Assembly: GCF_900107505.1 (NCBI RefSeq) | Contig: NZ_FNQH01000001.1 | Coordinates: 799,068 to 863,067 of the forward strand | Length of the DNA: 64,000 nt | Source of the DNA: Trichococcus collinsii | GTDB lineage: Bacteria > Bacillota > Bacilli > Lactobacillales > Aerococcaceae | Direction of reading: 5' to 3' | In this document: in pieces, positions 51,281-62,448 of the stretch | Numbering within the stretch: the stretch's first letter is position 1 | How the letters are laid out: the number at the start of each line of letters is the position of its first letter | Made by a program: the position numbers and the translations under genes | The notes under the pieces: model-generated | Told to the model about the DNA's origin: nothing | The model's input: only the letters and a program-made list of their open reading frames with translations | Databases searched by the model: none

Positions 51281-51607
51281 TTGCAACCTGCTTTCTTCCC
51301 GATGAATGAAAGATAATAATACCATCACTCAAGTATTTTACCAAAAATCCGTTTTTTTTCAATCTATAGCAGTCTTATTTTGCAAAATCCTAATAATTTC
51401 AGAATAATCCCTGACATCTCCAGGCTAATCGCCTATTACTTTGCGTACGTTTTCATACCATCGTTTTATCGTTTATGGTAAAATGTAAGTGTGCAAAAGA
51501 ACCAGACCAATCCATTTTTTTGCCAAAACCACATTCATAGGCACTTGATTTTTAACGCTACCACGTCATCCGTGTCGCACAGGCTACAATAGAAAAGAGG
51601 AATAAAA
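51281..51607. other. Divergent upstream region
   Basis: No gene. It holds the promoters of the flippase (minus) and of the deacetylase (plus, probably using the TAAAAT near 51478-51483). No clear operator seen. Confidence 0.4.
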
Positions 51608-53017
51608 ATGAACACCTCAAGAAAGGGGTTCAGACATTTATTCGGAGTCATCCTTTCGCTCCTGCTTTTCTTCACCTTTTCGGCAACACCCGCTTTGGCT
51701 GCTACCTCGCAGATTATTTACCAAGGCTCAACATCCAATAAGGTTGTTGCCTTAACGTTTGATGATGGATCGGATGGATACTACGTCCAATCAATTCTGA
51801 ACACATTATCAGCCAATAATGTAAAAGCCACATTCTTCCTCACTGGTCAAGGTGCTGAAAATCATCCGCAGGCAATCAAGAATATTGTCGCAGCTGGCCA
51901 TGATATCGGAAACCACTCCTATAATCATCCGGATTTCACAACCGTATCGACAACCGAGATGACAAACCAACTCAACCAAACCGAAACAATCATCACAAAC
52001 CTCACCGGTAAGAGCACAAAACCATTCTTCCGCGCTCCTTTCGGATCCTATAACAGTACCGTCCTGCAAACTGTCGGAAACGCCGGCTATACTTACACAT
52101 TCCAGTGGACTATAGACTCGCTCGACTGGACAGGAAATTCCGCCACTGACATCTATAACCGCGTCATCAACAACGTCGTACCGGGAGCCATCGTATTGAT
52201 GCATGCCGGATACGGCGCCAACGGGACGAATGCCGCATTGCCGAACATGATCAACCAGCTGCGTGCAATGGGTTACTCGTTTGTGACCCTTTCTCAACTT
52301 ATGAACACCGCAAGCACGCCGGGGACAGGTTCAGGAACCAACTACACCGTTCAAGCTGGTGACACACTTTATGCAATTGCCTTGCGCTATGGTGTGACGG
52401 TACAAGCGATCGTAAATGTAAATGGCATCACCAACGCCAACCTGATCCGCGTCGGACAAGTTTTGACGATTCCGGGAACAGGCACGCCGACAACTCCGAC
52501 GACTCCGACAACCGGAACGTCCTATACAGTCAAAGCCGGCGATACCCTGTATGCCATCGCCTTGCGCTATGGTGTGACGGTACAAGCGATTGTTAATGCA
52601 AATGGCATCACCAACGCCAACCTGATCCGCGTCGGACAAGTTTTGACGATTCCTGGCACGAGCACGCCGACAACTCCGACGACTCCGACGACAGGAACAA
52701 CTTACACAGTCGTAGCCGGGGATACGCTCTATGCCATCGCCTTACGGTATGGCGTGACGGTCCAAGCAATCGTTACCGCCAATAACATCGCCAACGCCAA
52801 TCTGATCAGTATCGGCCAAGTATTGACGATACCTGGTACCGGAACGCCGACGACTCCAACTACGCCGACAACCGGAACGTCCTATACAGTCAAAGCCGGA
52901 GACACTTTATATGCGATTGCGCTTCGTTATGGCGTAACCATCACGCAAATTGTGAACGCTAACGGCATAACCAATCCGAATCTTATCCGTGTCGGCCAAG
53001 TGTTGATCATCCCTTAA
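51608..53017 (+). CDS. Secreted polysaccharide (peptidoglycan) deacetylase with four LysM domains
   Basis: 469 aa. A signal peptide ([18 protein letters not shown]), then a NodB domain with all motifs: [24 protein letters not shown] and DSLDWTG, and IVLMHAG. Four LysM repeats follow ([23 protein letters not shown].(V/A)N...VGQVLTIP), separated by [12 protein letters not shown] linkers. It should remove acetyl groups from wall GlcNAc or MurNAc and bind the wall, giving lysozyme resistance. The LysM repeats 1 and 2 are almost identical at DNA level. Confidence 0.88.
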   Translation: MNTSRKGFRHLFGVILSLLLFFTFSATPALAATSQIIYQGSTSNKVVALTFDDGSDGYYVQSILNTLSANNVKATFFLTGQGAENHPQAIKNIVAAGHDIGNHSYNHPDFTTVSTTEMTNQLNQTETIITNLTGKSTKPFFRAPFGSYNSTVLQTVGNAGYTYTFQWTIDSLDWTGNSATDIYNRVINNVVPGAIVLMHAGYGANGTNAALPNMINQLRAMGYSFVTLSQLMNTASTPGTGSGTNYTVQAGDTLYAIALRYGVTVQAIVNVNGITNANLIRVGQVLTIPGTGTPTTPTTPTTGTSYTVKAGDTLYAIALRYGVTVQAIVNANGITNANLIRVGQVLTIPGTSTPTTPTTPTTGTTYTVVAGDTLYAIALRYGVTVQAIVTANNIANANLISIGQVLTIPGTGTPTTPTTPTTGTSYTVKAGDTLYAIALRYGVTITQIVNANGITNPNLIRVGQVLIIP

Positions 53018-53051
53018 GTATGTTCGCAAAAGCCGATTTAAAAGAACACAC

Positions 53052-53106
53052 ATAATAAAGAGAACGCACACCCCGTCAGAGTTGGGGTGTGCGTTCTCTT
53101 TATTAT
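53052..53106. terminator. Bidirectional terminator
   Basis: A 23-bp perfect stem (…AGAGAACGCACACCCC / GGGGTGTGCGTTCTCT…) with A/T flanks between the convergent deacetylase and leuS. Confidence 0.9.
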
Positions 53107-53112
53107 TTTAGA

Positions 53113-55527
53113 TTAATTCGCTACAATATTGACCAATCTACCTGGGATGGCGATGGTTTTTCTGACGGTTTTGCCTTCGATGCCTTCTTTGATGACACTG
53201 TTTTCCAATGCCAATGCGATCATGTCATCATTGGAAATATCGGAGGGAACCATTTCTTTTGTTTTCACTTTACCATTGATCTGGAAAACGACTTCGATCT
53301 CGTCTTCGACAAGGAAAGATTCATCATAAGTTGGCCATGCAACGTAGGAAATGCCTTCCGGTTTGCCCAGTTTCACCCAAAGCTCTTCACCGAAGTGAGG
53401 CGCGACCGGCGCAAGCAATTGAACAAATCCAGTGACGTATTCGAACGGCAATGCGTCCACTTTGTAGGCTTCATTGATGAAGATCATCATCTGTGAGATT
53501 GCCGTATTGAAATGCAGATTATCGTAATCCTCGGTTACCTTCTTGACTGTCTGATGGTAAACCTTGTCCAATTCATGCGTATTGATGGTTGTGATGCGGT
53601 CCCGCATCTTGTCATTTTCATCCAAAAGCAGGCGCCAAATGCGATCCAGGAACTTGCGGCTGCCTTCTATGCCGCCTTCACTCCATGTCGACGATGCATC
53701 CAACGGCCCCATGAACATTTCGTACATGCGGAGTGTATCTGCGCCATATCTTTCCACGATGTCATCCGGGTTGACGACATTCCCTTTGGATTTGGACATT
53801 TTTTCATTGTTTTCGCCCAAGATCATGCCTTGGTTGTACAATTTTTGGAACGGCTCTTTCGTCGGAACGATGCCAATATCGTAAAGGAATTTATGCCAGA
53901 AGCGCGCATACAGCAGATGAAGCACCGCATGTTCAGCACCACCGATATAAAGATCGACGTTCTGCCAATAGTCCAGTCTTTCTTTTGAAGCAAGGTCGTT
54001 GCGGTTATGCGGATCCATGAAGCGCAGGAAGTACCATGAGCTGCCTGCCCATTGCGGCATTGTGTTGGTTTCGCGTCTGCCTTTCATGCCGGTAACAGGA
54101 TCGACAACATTGACCCACTCAGCGATGACGGCAAGCGGGGATTCCCCAGTGCCGCTCGGTTTCACCTGATCGGTCTTCGGCAACAGCAACGGCAGTTCAT
54201 TCTCGGGAACCGTTGTCGATGTGCCATCTTCCCAGTGGATGACTGGAATCGGTTCGCCCCAATATCTCTGTCTCGAGAACAACCAATCGCGCAGACGATA
54301 GGAAATAACTTTTTCGCCCAGTCCGTTTTCGGACAGCCATTCGTTCATTTTCGCGATCCCTGTCGCTTTATCCAAACCGTTCAGGAAATCGGAATTGATG
54401 TGCACGCCATCTTCCGTATAGGCTTCCTCTTCGACGTTTCCGCCTTCAAGGACTGGGATGATTTCCAATTCGAATTTTTTGGCAAATTCATAGTCGCGGG
54501 TGTCATGGGCAGGAACAGCCATGATGGCGCCGGTTCCGTATGTCGCCAAAACATAATCGGCGATCCAGATTGGGATTTCTTTGCCGTTCACCGGATTGAT
54601 CGCATATGCGCCAGTGAATACACCGGACTTCTCTTTTGCAAGCTCAGTACGGTCAAGATCGCTCTTCAGTGAAATGGAATCGATGTAAGCTTCAACGGCT
54701 TCGGCTTGTTGCCCGGACATGATTTCCTTCACCAATGGCAATTCAGGCGCCATAACCGCATAGGTAGCACCGTACAACGTGTCCGGTCTGGTCGTGAAGA
54801 CCGTGAAGTCTTTATCCGTATCTTTGATCTTGAAAATGACGTTCGAACCTTCCGAACGTCCGATCCAGTTCCGTTGCATCTCTTTGATGCTTTCAGGCCA
54901 GTCCACCAATTCAAGATCATCAAGCAGGCGTTCTGCATAAGCAGTGATTTTCAGCATCCATTGTCTCATCGGTTTACGGTAGACCGGATGGCCGCCACGT
55001 TCGCTGACGCCGTCGACGACTTCTTCATTGGCAAGTACGGTGCCAAGCGCCGGACACCAGTTGACGGAAACTTCCGCCTCATAGGCCAAACCTTGTTCGT
55101 ACAATTTTGTGAAGATCCATTGCGTCCATTTGTAGTAGCTTGGATCCGTGGTATTGATTTCGCGGCTCCAGTCATAACTGAATCCCAATGATTGGATCTG
55201 ACGCTTGAAAGTCTTGATGTTAAGCTCGGTAAAATCAGCCGGATCGTTACCGGTGTCCAAAGCATATTGCTCAGCCGGCAATCCGAAAGCATCCCAACCC
55301 ATCGGATGCAATACGTTAAATCCTTGTGCGCGTTTTGCGCGGGCAACGATATCCGTCGCCGTGTAGCCTTCCGGATGGCCTACATGCAAGCCTTGGCCGG
55401 ATGGGTAAGGGAACATATCCAATACATAATATTTTGGTTTCCCGCCCTCTTCGGTCGTTTTGAAGGTGCGGTTGTCTGCCCAATATTTTTGCCATTTTTT
55501 CTCGATCGTTTTATGCGTATAACCCAT
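53113..55527 (-). CDS. leuS: Leucyl-tRNA synthetase
   Basis: 804 aa, the usual bacterial length. HIGH-type motif in [19 protein letters not shown]1 editing domain (residues about 220-410, [12 protein letters not shown] and [15 protein letters not shown]), KMSKS in [12 protein letters not shown] take ATG 55527 as start (AAAAGGA 11 nt upstream and the family start [15 protein letters not shown]). It charges tRNA-Leu. Regulated by the T-box upstream. Confidence 0.97.
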   Translation of the reverse strand: MGYTHKTIEKKWQKYWADNRTFKTTEEGGKPKYYVLDMFPYPSGQGLHVGHPEGYTATDIVARAKRAQGFNVLHPMGWDAFGLPAEQYALDTGNDPADFTELNIKTFKRQIQSLGFSYDWSREINTTDPSYYKWTQWIFTKLYEQGLAYEAEVSVNWCPALGTVLANEEVVDGVSERGGHPVYRKPMRQWMLKITAYAERLLDDLELVDWPESIKEMQRNWIGRSEGSNVIFKIKDTDKDFTVFTTRPDTLYGATYAVMAPELPLVKEIMSGQQAEAVEAYIDSISLKSDLDRTELAKEKSGVFTGAYAINPVNGKEIPIWIADYVLATYGTGAIMAVPAHDTRDYEFAKKFELEIIPVLEGGNVEEEAYTEDGVHINSDFLNGLDKATGIAKMNEWLSENGLGEKVISYRLRDWLFSRQRYWGEPIPVIHWEDGTSTTVPENELPLLLPKTDQVKPSGTGESPLAVIAEWVNVVDPVTGMKGRRETNTMPQWAGSSWYFLRFMDPHNRNDLASKERLDYWQNVDLYIGGAEHAVLHLLYARFWHKFLYDIGIVPTKEPFQKLYNQGMILGENNEKMSKSKGNVVNPDDIVERYGADTLRMYEMFMGPLDASSTWSEGGIEGSRKFLDRIWRLLLDENDKMRDRITTINTHELDKVYHQTVKKVTEDYDNLHFNTAISQMMIFINEAYKVDALPFEYVTGFVQLLAPVAPHFGEELWVKLGKPEGISYVAWPTYDESFLVEDEIEVVFQINGKVKTKEMVPSDISNDDMIALALENSVIKEGIEGKTVRKTIAIPGRLVNIVAN

Positions 55528-55577
55528 TTCCAGCAACATCCTTTTCTTTTCATTCATCCAAACAGGTGATTGGCCAT

Positions 55578-55843
55578 AAAAAAAGTCCTATAAGCAGCGT
55601 CCATCACTGGTTCTGCCTATAGGACGAGTTTTTCGTGGTACCACCTATATTGAATGTCTTTGCATTCCTTATCATGCCTGTAACGCAGCGATGCGGTCCC
55701 GCTTACTGATGCTTTCGGCGGAACAACTCAAAGGCGAGTTCAAAAGGCTCTTTGTGCATTTTCACCACCCATGCACTCTCTTCAAAAAAGCTGCTCTCTA
55801 CTATTCCTTCTCTATGTCTGTTTCAGTTATGAATTGATTCATC
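55578..55843 (-). promoter_or_regulatory. T-box leader of leuS
   Basis: The conserved T-box GGTGGTACCACG lies at 55634-55645 (minus strand), followed by the terminator stem GTCCTATAGGCAG... / CTTATAGGAC and T7 (55578-55625). An AGTAGAGAG element lies near the 5' end. A CTC codon in GAACTCGCC (about 55730-55740) is a candidate specifier, which would fit Leu. Uncharged tRNA-Leu should promote readthrough into leuS. Confidence 0.9.
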
Positions 55844-55847
55844 TGCT

Positions 55848-55876
55848 ATTTTAACAAATAAAACTCATTTCATCAA
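55848..55876 (-). promoter_or_regulatory. leuS promoter
   Basis: TTGATG, 17-bp spacer, TAAAAT on the minus strand, right before the T-box leader. Confidence 0.65.
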
Positions 55877-55911
55877 GACTTGATGCCTGCAATAGTCATT
55901 CGGCTGATGAC

Positions 55912-58900
55912 TTAGAAAGTGATGACTTGGCCGACATAAATGACGTTGGACGTAATATCATTCGCTTCAATCAAAGCCGCTAAGCTAACATCATTTTTCT
56001 TGGCGATACTGTATAAAGTATCACCTTTTTGGACGGTGTATGTATTGGCGGATGCCGCAGGAGCACTTGGAGTTGGTGCTGAAACCTGCGTTGCAGTCAC
56101 TTTCAACGATTGGTTCACGAAAATGATATCCGTGTTGAGATTATTCCAAGTTTTCAGGTCAGCAACCGAAACGCCATTTGCGGAAGCAATCTTGTAAAGA
56201 GTGTCGCCTTTTTGGACTGTGTACACTTTGTTCGTGACAATCGGAACGGAAGGTGTTGTTACAGTCGGCGTCGTTACGACTGTAGAAGTATTCCCGGTCG
56301 TAACCGTAGTCTTCACTTTCAATGATTGCCCAGGATAAATATAATCAGAACTCAGGTTGTTCAGTGTTTTTAGTCCTGCAACTGTCAGACCGTTCGCATT
56401 CGCGATTTTCCAGAGTGTATCGCCAGATGCCACCGTGATTGTGCTCGTCGTGGACGTTGACGGTGCTGTTGTCGTCGGCTGTGTAACTGTCGGTGCTGTG
56501 ACGGTTGCGCTCTTAAGCGTCAACACTTGACCTGGCACAATGACATCAGAGCTAAGACTGTTCAATGCTTTCAGTGCCGCTACACTCAAACCGTTGGCGT
56601 TCGCGATTTTCCAAAGCGTATCGCCGGACGCGACCGTAATCGTGCTTGCTGTAGAAGGCGCTGTTGGTGTGGTCGGTTGCGTCACACTGGGTGTTGTCGT
56701 AGTTTGTTTAAGCAACAATGTTTGGCCGGGAACAATAACGTCACTCGTCAGATTGTTCAGGGACTTCAGTTCGGATACGCTCAATCCGTTCGCATTCGCG
56801 ATTTTCCAAAGCGTGTCGCCAGATGCTACCGTTACTTTTCCGGTTGTTGTTCCTGGTGTCCCAGTCGGAGTTGTCGGTGTGGTTGGTGTTACCGAAGCCG
56901 CACTCTTCAAAAGCAAGACTTGGCCTGTCAGAATCTCATCACTAGTCAAGTTATTCAATGATTTTAATTCCGCAACCGACATGCCGTTTGCGGTCGCAAG
57001 TTTCCACAGAGTATCTCCAGACACGACAACGACACTACTGCCGTTCGATGGTGTTGTTGTTGGTGTGGATGGCGTTGTCACTCCAGGTGTCACCGTTGTC
57101 CCATTGATGTAGTTCACCGGATTGACGACGGTCCCGTTTTCTTGCACTTCGAAATGCAGATGGACGCCTGTCGAGCTGCCGGTAGTTCCCATCACGCCAA
57201 TTTTTTGCCCTTGGCTGACGGTCTGTCCTACAGATACAGAAAGCCCGGATTGCATATGCGCATACAGCGTTTTGATGGTCACGCCATTTATTTTGCCGTG
57301 GTTAATGACGACGTAATTGCCGTAGCTGTAGTGATAAGTGGCGACTTCCACAACGCCTGCTTGCGACGCGGAAATATTGCCGCTTCCAGCAAGATCGATG
57401 CCCCGGTGGAATTCCAACGCGCCATTGATGGGAGACGTACGATATCCGAAAGGAGATGATATGTATCCGCTGGCTGGTTTAATGAAAGCTCCTGTTATAG
57501 TGGTTCCCGTAGTACCCGTATTCGTTCCGGTAGTTGGCATGGTAGTGCCTGTCGAAGTGGCGGTTGTTTTCAAAAGCTGACCTGGGTATATCGCATCGGA
57601 CGTCAGACTGTTTGCGTTCTTCAATGCGGCGACGGTCATGCTGTTTGCGTTCGCGATCGACCACAGTGTGTCGCCTGATTTAACGGTATATGATTGGGCA
57701 GTCGTTTGCCCCGTGTTGTTGTTTGATCCGTTTTCTGTTGCACCCGGAGTAGTCGTTGTCGCCTTGCCCAACAATAACTTCTGGCCTACGTAAATGGTAT
57801 CTCCCGTCAGCGTATTCAAGCTCTTCAATTCACTGACCGTCAAGCCTTTTGCGTTCGCAATTTTATAAAGAGTATCGCCAGCGATTACCGTATAAGACGC
57901 AGTAGTCGTATTTGATGGCGTTTCAGTCGGTGTAGTTGGTGACGTTGTTTCTTCATCCACGTCTTCCGCTGGCGTCTCATCTTCGACTACAACACTATTA
58001 GGCAGCACTAGTCGATCCCCTATATAAATCATATTGGAATTCAATTTATTCAGCGTCAACAGATCGACCAATGCAATCCCATATTTTTTAGCGATAGCGT
58101 ATAACGTGTCACCGGATTGGACAACATGAACTGCAGTGCCCGCTTGAACCGGAGTATCCGGAGTTGTTGGTGTTTCCGGTGTTTCAACGTCTTCTGTATC
58201 TTCAGCAGGTACACCCGGTGTCTCTTGTTCCGTAGTATCTTTATCGGGATTCTCCGGAAGCTCTACAGGCGGCAGTTCAGGCGTTTCAGTCGGCGTTTCG
58301 AAGTCGACATTACCCGCATCCGGAACTTCAACCTCATCGTCAACAACAGGTTGATAGTTGTCATATTGATCCAAACCGTACTGCGCAATAATTCTGTTCA
58401 ATTTGGTGCTGTAGGCCGTATCCGTCGCATAGCGGCCGGTCAAGTAAGCCGTTGCGTCCTGATAAGTGGCTGCATTGCTCTTCCAAGCACCCGCATAATA
58501 AGTCGGATTCCAACTGGTCCCGTTTGACAAAAGATTTGCATAGTCCTGCAGGGATTCCGCATAGGAAGGATACTTTCTGAATTCAGCGTTGATTGGATAG
58601 TAATTCTGCCCACCACTGTCTTCCAATGTCCCCATGTTGACCGATTCTCCGTCATAATTCCCTTTGATTCCGAATAAATTATAGTTAGGAGCCTTCGATA
58701 AAGCACTTGTACCCCATCCGCTTTCCAGAATGGCTTGGGCCATCATTACGGAGGCGTAGAGATCATTTTGCGCAGCGATTACGGTTGCGGACGGGATGAT
58801 CTGGTTCAAAAAGGGATTAGTGGAATATACTTTTGTATCCGTTGTTCCAAGTGTAGTCGACTCTGCTGCCAAAGCCAGTTGGACCGGCTTCACAACAGTT

Positions 58901-59025
58901 GTCATAAAGAAGGATGTGCTCAACACCGCTACGCTGCGTTTCAATTTTTTATTCGTGGTGATAAAAGAATTGATCAGTTGTTCTTTCTTCTTTTGGTTGA
59001 TGCGTTCGTTTCTGGATAACACCAA
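55912..59025 (-). CDS. Bifunctional autolysin: GH73 glucosaminidase, nine LysM, internal M23 peptidase
   Basis: 1037 aa. A long signal peptide (RSVAVLSTSFFMTTVV...), then GH73 (catalytic Glu in MMAQAILESGWGTS, residues about 70-220), a Pro/Glu/Thr linker, three LysM, an M23 peptidase with HRGIDLAG and HLHFEVQENG, then six more LysM. Nine LysM in total is high, and the central M23 is unusual. It should cut both glycan and peptide bonds during cell separation. Start at TTG/GTG 59025/59022 behind AGGGAG. The M23 domain is near-identical to that of 1715-3019. Confidence 0.9.
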   Translation of the reverse strand: MVLSRNERINQKKKEQLINSFITTNKKLKRSVAVLSTSFFMTTVVKPVQLALAAESTTLGTTDTKVYSTNPFLNQIIPSATVIAAQNDLYASVMMAQAILESGWGTSALSKAPNYNLFGIKGNYDGESVNMGTLEDSGGQNYYPINAEFRKYPSYAESLQDYANLLSNGTSWNPTYYAGAWKSNAATYQDATAYLTGRYATDTAYSTKLNRIIAQYGLDQYDNYQPVVDDEVEVPDAGNVDFETPTETPELPPVELPENPDKDTTEQETPGVPAEDTEDVETPETPTTPDTPVQAGTAVHVVQSGDTLYAIAKKYGIALVDLLTLNKLNSNMIYIGDRLVLPNSVVVEDETPAEDVDEETTSPTTPTETPSNTTTASYTVIAGDTLYKIANAKGLTVSELKSLNTLTGDTIYVGQKLLLGKATTTTPGATENGSNNNTGQTTAQSYTVKSGDTLWSIANANSMTVAALKNANSLTSDAIYPGQLLKTTATSTGTTMPTTGTNTGTTGTTITGAFIKPASGYISSPFGYRTSPINGALEFHRGIDLAGSGNISASQAGVVEVATYHYSYGNYVVINHGKINGVTIKTLYAHMQSGLSVSVGQTVSQGQKIGVMGTTGSSTGVHLHFEVQENGTVVNPVNYINGTTVTPGVTTPSTPTTTPSNGSSVVVVSGDTLWKLATANGMSVAELKSLNNLTSDEILTGQVLLLKSAASVTPTTPTTPTGTPGTTTGKVTVASGDTLWKIANANGLSVSELKSLNNLTSDVIVPGQTLLLKQTTTTPSVTQPTTPTAPSTASTITVASGDTLWKIANANGLSVAALKALNSLSSDVIVPGQVLTLKSATVTAPTVTQPTTTAPSTSTTSTITVASGDTLWKIANANGLTVAGLKTLNNLSSDYIYPGQSLKVKTTVTTGNTSTVVTTPTVTTPSVPIVTNKVYTVQKGDTLYKIASANGVSVADLKTWNNLNTDIIFVNQSLKVTATQVSAPTPSAPAASANTYTVQKGDTLYSIAKKNDVSLAALIEANDITSNVIYVGQVITF

Positions 59026-59346
59026 AATATACCACTCCCTGTGTCTATAATACTGCCTAAGTGGCAGCGAAAAACATCTTAATTTATAAAAATGATGAAG
59101 GATAATTTAAATTTCTTTTAAGAAAATCATCCAATATGTCTATTATATGTTTCTTTCCCAAATTTTTGAATGGCTATCATAACCATATTTAATATTTAAC
59201 AATTGAAATAATTCTGTAACAATCCTTTCCAACACTTAAAAGTAAGCCCTTTCCATCTTTGGATTACCTTTAAATATAACACAAGCCGTCGAATAGTCTA
59301 CTGACTGGACAAAAATCATGATAAAATGGTTGATGAGGTGAAAGTA
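59026..59346. other. Divergent upstream region
   Basis: No gene. On the minus strand the autolysin leader is AT-rich, with TGTTAC and TGTTAA copies 20 bp apart (about 59198-59223) that are weakly WalR-box like. On the plus strand TAAAAT lies shortly before ytqA. Confidence 0.4.
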
Positions 59347-60339
59347 TTGACAAATCAATTTTTATACAGTGATACAAATAAACGTTACCATACATGGAAT
59401 TACCATCTGCAACAACACTTTGGCGAAAAGATTTTCAAAGTCGCCATCGACGGCGGTTTTGATTGCCCGAACCGTGATGGCACTGTCGCACACGGCGGTT
59501 GCACCTTCTGCACTGTTTCCGGATCCGGCGATTTTGCCCAAGACCGGATCGACCCGCTGCCTGTCCAATTACGCAAAGGCATCGATATGATGCACAATAA
59601 ATGGCCCAATGTAAAGAGTTACATTGCCTATTTCCAGAACTTCACTAATACGCACGCTCCGGTGGATACTCTGCGCCATCGTTATGAACAGGTTGTCAAT
59701 GAGCAAGGCGTGGTTGGCATCATGATCGCGACACGTCCAGATTGCCTGCCGCCGGAAACGATCGCATATTTGGCGGAACTGAACAAGCGTTACTATATTT
59801 GGGTGGAATTGGGACTTCAGACCATTCATGAAGAAACAAGCAAGATCATCAACCGCGCACATTCTTATGACACCTATTTGAAAGCAGTCGAAGAACTTCG
59901 TGCGCATAATATCCCAGTATGCACCCATCTCATCAATGGGCTTCCGGGAGAAACCCATGATATGATGATGGAAAGCGTCAACCGTGTCATGCTGGATTCG
60001 GATATCCAAGGCATCAAGATTCATTTGCTTCATTTGATGAAAAACACCAAAATGCTTCGGGACTATCATCAAGGCAGGCTAAGGTTATTGGAGAAAGACG
60101 AATATGTTGAACTCGTATGCGATCAACTGGAAGTCATTCCGCAAGAAATCGTCATCCACCGCATCACTGGTGACGCACCGCGAGATACCCTTGTCGGTCC
60201 GATGTGGAGCCTTAAAAAATGGGAAGTGCTGAATGCAATCGACCATGAGCTGGAACGCCGTAATACCTATCAAGGAATCTACAATATCAGAAATAAGGGT
60301 GAGGAACATGTTGTTGTCCGCAGTGGACTTCAGTCATAA
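59347..60339 (+). CDS. ytqA: TIGR01212-type radical SAM protein (YtqA)
   Basis: 330 aa from TTG 59347 (GAGGTGAAAG upstream; the ATG at 59326 has no RBS). The iron-sulfur cluster site is of the form C-x(8)-GGCTFC (CPNRDGTVAHGGCTFC), followed by IDPLP, QNFTNTHAP, IATRPDCLP and GLQT. It belongs to the YtqA/YhcC group with unknown substrate, often thought to act on tRNA. It overlaps ytqB by 32 bp. Confidence 0.88.
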   Translation: MTNQFLYSDTNKRYHTWNYHLQQHFGEKIFKVAIDGGFDCPNRDGTVAHGGCTFCTVSGSGDFAQDRIDPLPVQLRKGIDMMHNKWPNVKSYIAYFQNFTNTHAPVDTLRHRYEQVVNEQGVVGIMIATRPDCLPPETIAYLAELNKRYYIWVELGLQTIHEETSKIINRAHSYDTYLKAVEELRAHNIPVCTHLINGLPGETHDMMMESVNRVMLDSDIQGIKIHLLHLMKNTKMLRDYHQGRLRLLEKDEYVELVCDQLEVIPQEIVIHRITGDAPRDTLVGPMWSLKKWEVLNAIDHELERRNTYQGIYNIRNKGEEHVVVRSGLQS

Positions 60340-60889
60340 ACTACTTAAAGAAACAGTCAATAAGGGAGATATCGTCATCGATGCCACTGTAGGGAATGGG
60401 AGTGATACGGTCCTCTTGGCGACGTTGGTCGGCGCGGCAGGAAAAGTGATCGGTTTTGACATCCAGAAACAAGCCATCGAAAATACGAAACAAAAACTAT
60501 TGTTGGCTGGCTTGACAGATCAGGTCACCCTCCTTCACCAAGGACACGAAACACTCGCGGATGTTTTAGCCGATCATGCTGATGTCGGCGGTGCCATCTT
60601 CAACTTGGGCTACCTACATGGAGCCGACAAAACGGTCACTACCCAAAAGGATACGACCATAACTGCGGTCAGCGCTTTGTTGCCTAAGCTGCGGATCGGC
60701 AGCTACATCCTTTTGGTCGTATACAGTGCTCATCCGGGCGGCATGGAGGAGAAAAAGGCTCTGCTTGATTACGTCAGCGGTTTGAATCAAGCATTATTCA
60801 AGGTCCTGCACTACGGCTTCATCAACCAGATCAATGAGCCACCGATTTTGATTGCCATCGAGAAAAAGAAAGCACCGTATATGAAATAG
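60308..60889 (+). CDS. ytqB: Class I SAM methyltransferase (YtqB, MraW-like)
   Basis: 193 aa from ATG 60308 (AAGGGTGAGG upstream). The SAM site is DATVGNGSDTVLLA, then GFDIQKQAI. FNLGYLHGADK and YSAHPGG are typical of YtqB. It forms a conserved pair with ytqA; an RNA target is likely. Confidence 0.88.
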   Translation: MLLSAVDFSHKLLKETVNKGDIVIDATVGNGSDTVLLATLVGAAGKVIGFDIQKQAIENTKQKLLLAGLTDQVTLLHQGHETLADVLADHADVGGAIFNLGYLHGADKTVTTQKDTTITAVSALLPKLRIGSYILLVVYSAHPGGMEEKKALLDYVSGLNQALFKVLHYGFINQINEPPILIAIEKKKAPYMK

Positions 60890-60890
60890 A

Positions 60891-60942
60891 AATAAGCACA
60901 AAAAAACTGCAAAAACGAGTTGCAGTTTTTTTGTGCTTATTA
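60891..60942. terminator. Bidirectional terminator
   Basis: AATAAGCACAAAAAAACTGCAA / TTGCAGTTTTTTTGTGCTTATT between convergent ytqB and metK. Confidence 0.88.
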
Positions 60943-62139
60943 TTATTTGCCAGCTTGGACATACGAAAGCAAAGCATCAGTTTTGTCCGTCTTCTCCCAG
61001 GTGAAGTCAGCATCAGCACGGCCAAAATGTCCGTATGCTGCTGTCTTTTTGAAGATAGGACGACGCAGATCCAACATTTGGATGATACCCGCTGGTGTCA
61101 AATTGAAGTTTTTGCGTACCGCTTCAATCAAAGTAGCTTCTGGATATTCGCTTGTACCGAACGTGTCGATCGCAATCGATACAGGTTCAGCAACGCCGAT
61201 CGCATATGCCAATTGGATTTCGCATTTTGTAGCTAAACCAGCCGCAACAATGTTCTTAGCGATGTAACGGGCCGCATAACTTGCGGAACGGTCAACTTTT
61301 GTAGCATCCTTACCTGAGAAAGCTCCGCCACCATGACGCGCATATCCACCATAAGTGTCCACGATGATTTTTCTTCCTGTCAGACCGGAATCACCTTTAG
61401 GCCCGCCGATAACGAAGCGTCCTGTAGGATTGATGAAGTATTTAGTGTCAGCATCCAATAAAGCGTCGTCGATAACCGCATGGATGACATGCTCCAAAAT
61501 ATCTTTTTTCAATTGTTCCAACGTAACATTTTCATCATGTTGCGTGCTCAAAACGATTGTATCTACACGTTTCGGTTTGCCGTTCTCATCGTATTCCACG
61601 GTAACTTGCGTTTTCCCGTCTGGTCTTAAGTATTCCAAAGTACCGTCTTTGCGAACTTCAGACAGACGTTTCGCTAGCTTATGACTAAGCGAGATAGGTA
61701 AAGGCATCAATTCTTCCGTTTCGTTGATCGCAAAACCGAACATCAACCCTTGGTCTCCTGCCCCGATTTCATTGTAGTCCGTAGTCACTAGCTCTCTGCG
61801 TTCCAATGATTCGTTGACGCCGATTGCGATATCGTCGGATTGTTCGTCCAAAGATACCATTACAGCTAAATTATCCGCATCAAAACCAAATTTACCACGT
61901 GTGTAACCAATTTCAGTTACAGTATCGCGGACAATCTGTTGAATGTTTACGTATGCGCTTGTCGTGATTTCACCAAAGACAACTACTAGTCCTGTTGTGA
62001 CAATCGTTTCGCAAGCAACACGCGCATGTGGATCAGCAGCCAACAGTGTATCCAAAATTGCATCGCTGATCTGATCAGCGATTTTATCCGGATGACCTTC
62101 CGTTACTGACTCTGAAGTAAATAATCTTTTTTCTACCAT
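60943..62139 (-). CDS. metK: S-adenosylmethionine synthetase
   Basis: 398 aa. ATP site [36 protein letters not shown] and [23 protein letters not shown] sequence. It makes SAM from methionine and ATP. It is preceded by a SAM-III riboswitch covering its RBS. Confidence 0.97.
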   Translation of the reverse strand: MVEKRLFTSESVTEGHPDKIADQISDAILDTLLAADPHARVACETIVTTGLVVVFGEITTSAYVNIQQIVRDTVTEIGYTRGKFGFDADNLAVMVSLDEQSDDIAIGVNESLERRELVTTDYNEIGAGDQGLMFGFAINETEELMPLPISLSHKLAKRLSEVRKDGTLEYLRPDGKTQVTVEYDENGKPKRVDTIVLSTQHDENVTLEQLKKDILEHVIHAVIDDALLDADTKYFINPTGRFVIGGPKGDSGLTGRKIIVDTYGGYARHGGGAFSGKDATKVDRSASYAARYIAKNIVAAGLATKCEIQLAYAIGVAEPVSIAIDTFGTSEYPEATLIEAVRKNFNLTPAGIIQMLDLRRPIFKKTAAYGHFGRADADFTWEKTDKTDALLSYVQAGK

Positions 62140-62144
62140 TTTTC

Positions 62145-62227
62145 ATTCCCCCATTTTTTTGGTTACAAGGCGTCTTCACATATTGTGAATCCTATCGGGA
62201 TATTGCAATTAGCCTCTGAAAAGCAAC
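62145..62227 (-). promoter_or_regulatory. SMK box (SAM-III riboswitch) of metK
   Basis: On the minus strand the leader has GAGGCTAATTGC..., a short hairpin around TTCACAATATGTGAA, and then GCCTTGTAACC just before GGGGGAATG. Pairing GAGGC with GCCTT and masking the GGGGG Shine-Dalgarno is the SMK design known from metK of Lactobacillales. SAM binding would shut translation. Exact pairing was not computed. Confidence 0.75.
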
Positions 62228-62233
62228 ATACCC

Positions 62234-62262
62234 AATATACGCTATCATCATCAAAAAAGCAA
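62234..62262 (-). promoter_or_regulatory. metK promoter
   Basis: TTGCTT, 17-bp spacer, TATATT on the minus strand, placing the start of the RNA at the riboswitch. The stretch 62263-62448 holds only the start region of the divergent membrane protein gene. Confidence 0.65.
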
Positions 62263-62448
62263 CAAAAAATAAGAGAATTTCATCTTAGTGCCACGGATTG
62301 TGCTCACTAAATACACATCAAAACTTTTCTGGGTCGCTTTTGACTCTTAAGTAGCTTGACATCACAATGACGTTAACCTATGATGAATTTGCGCAATATG
62401 CATGAGATGATACACTAACAGTACCAATTAATGAAGAAGGAAGAGATT

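Noticed and set aside
52331..53000. Long near-identical DNA repeats taken first as an insertion or duplication
   Set aside because: They are the coding repeats for LysM domains and their Thr-Pro linkers.
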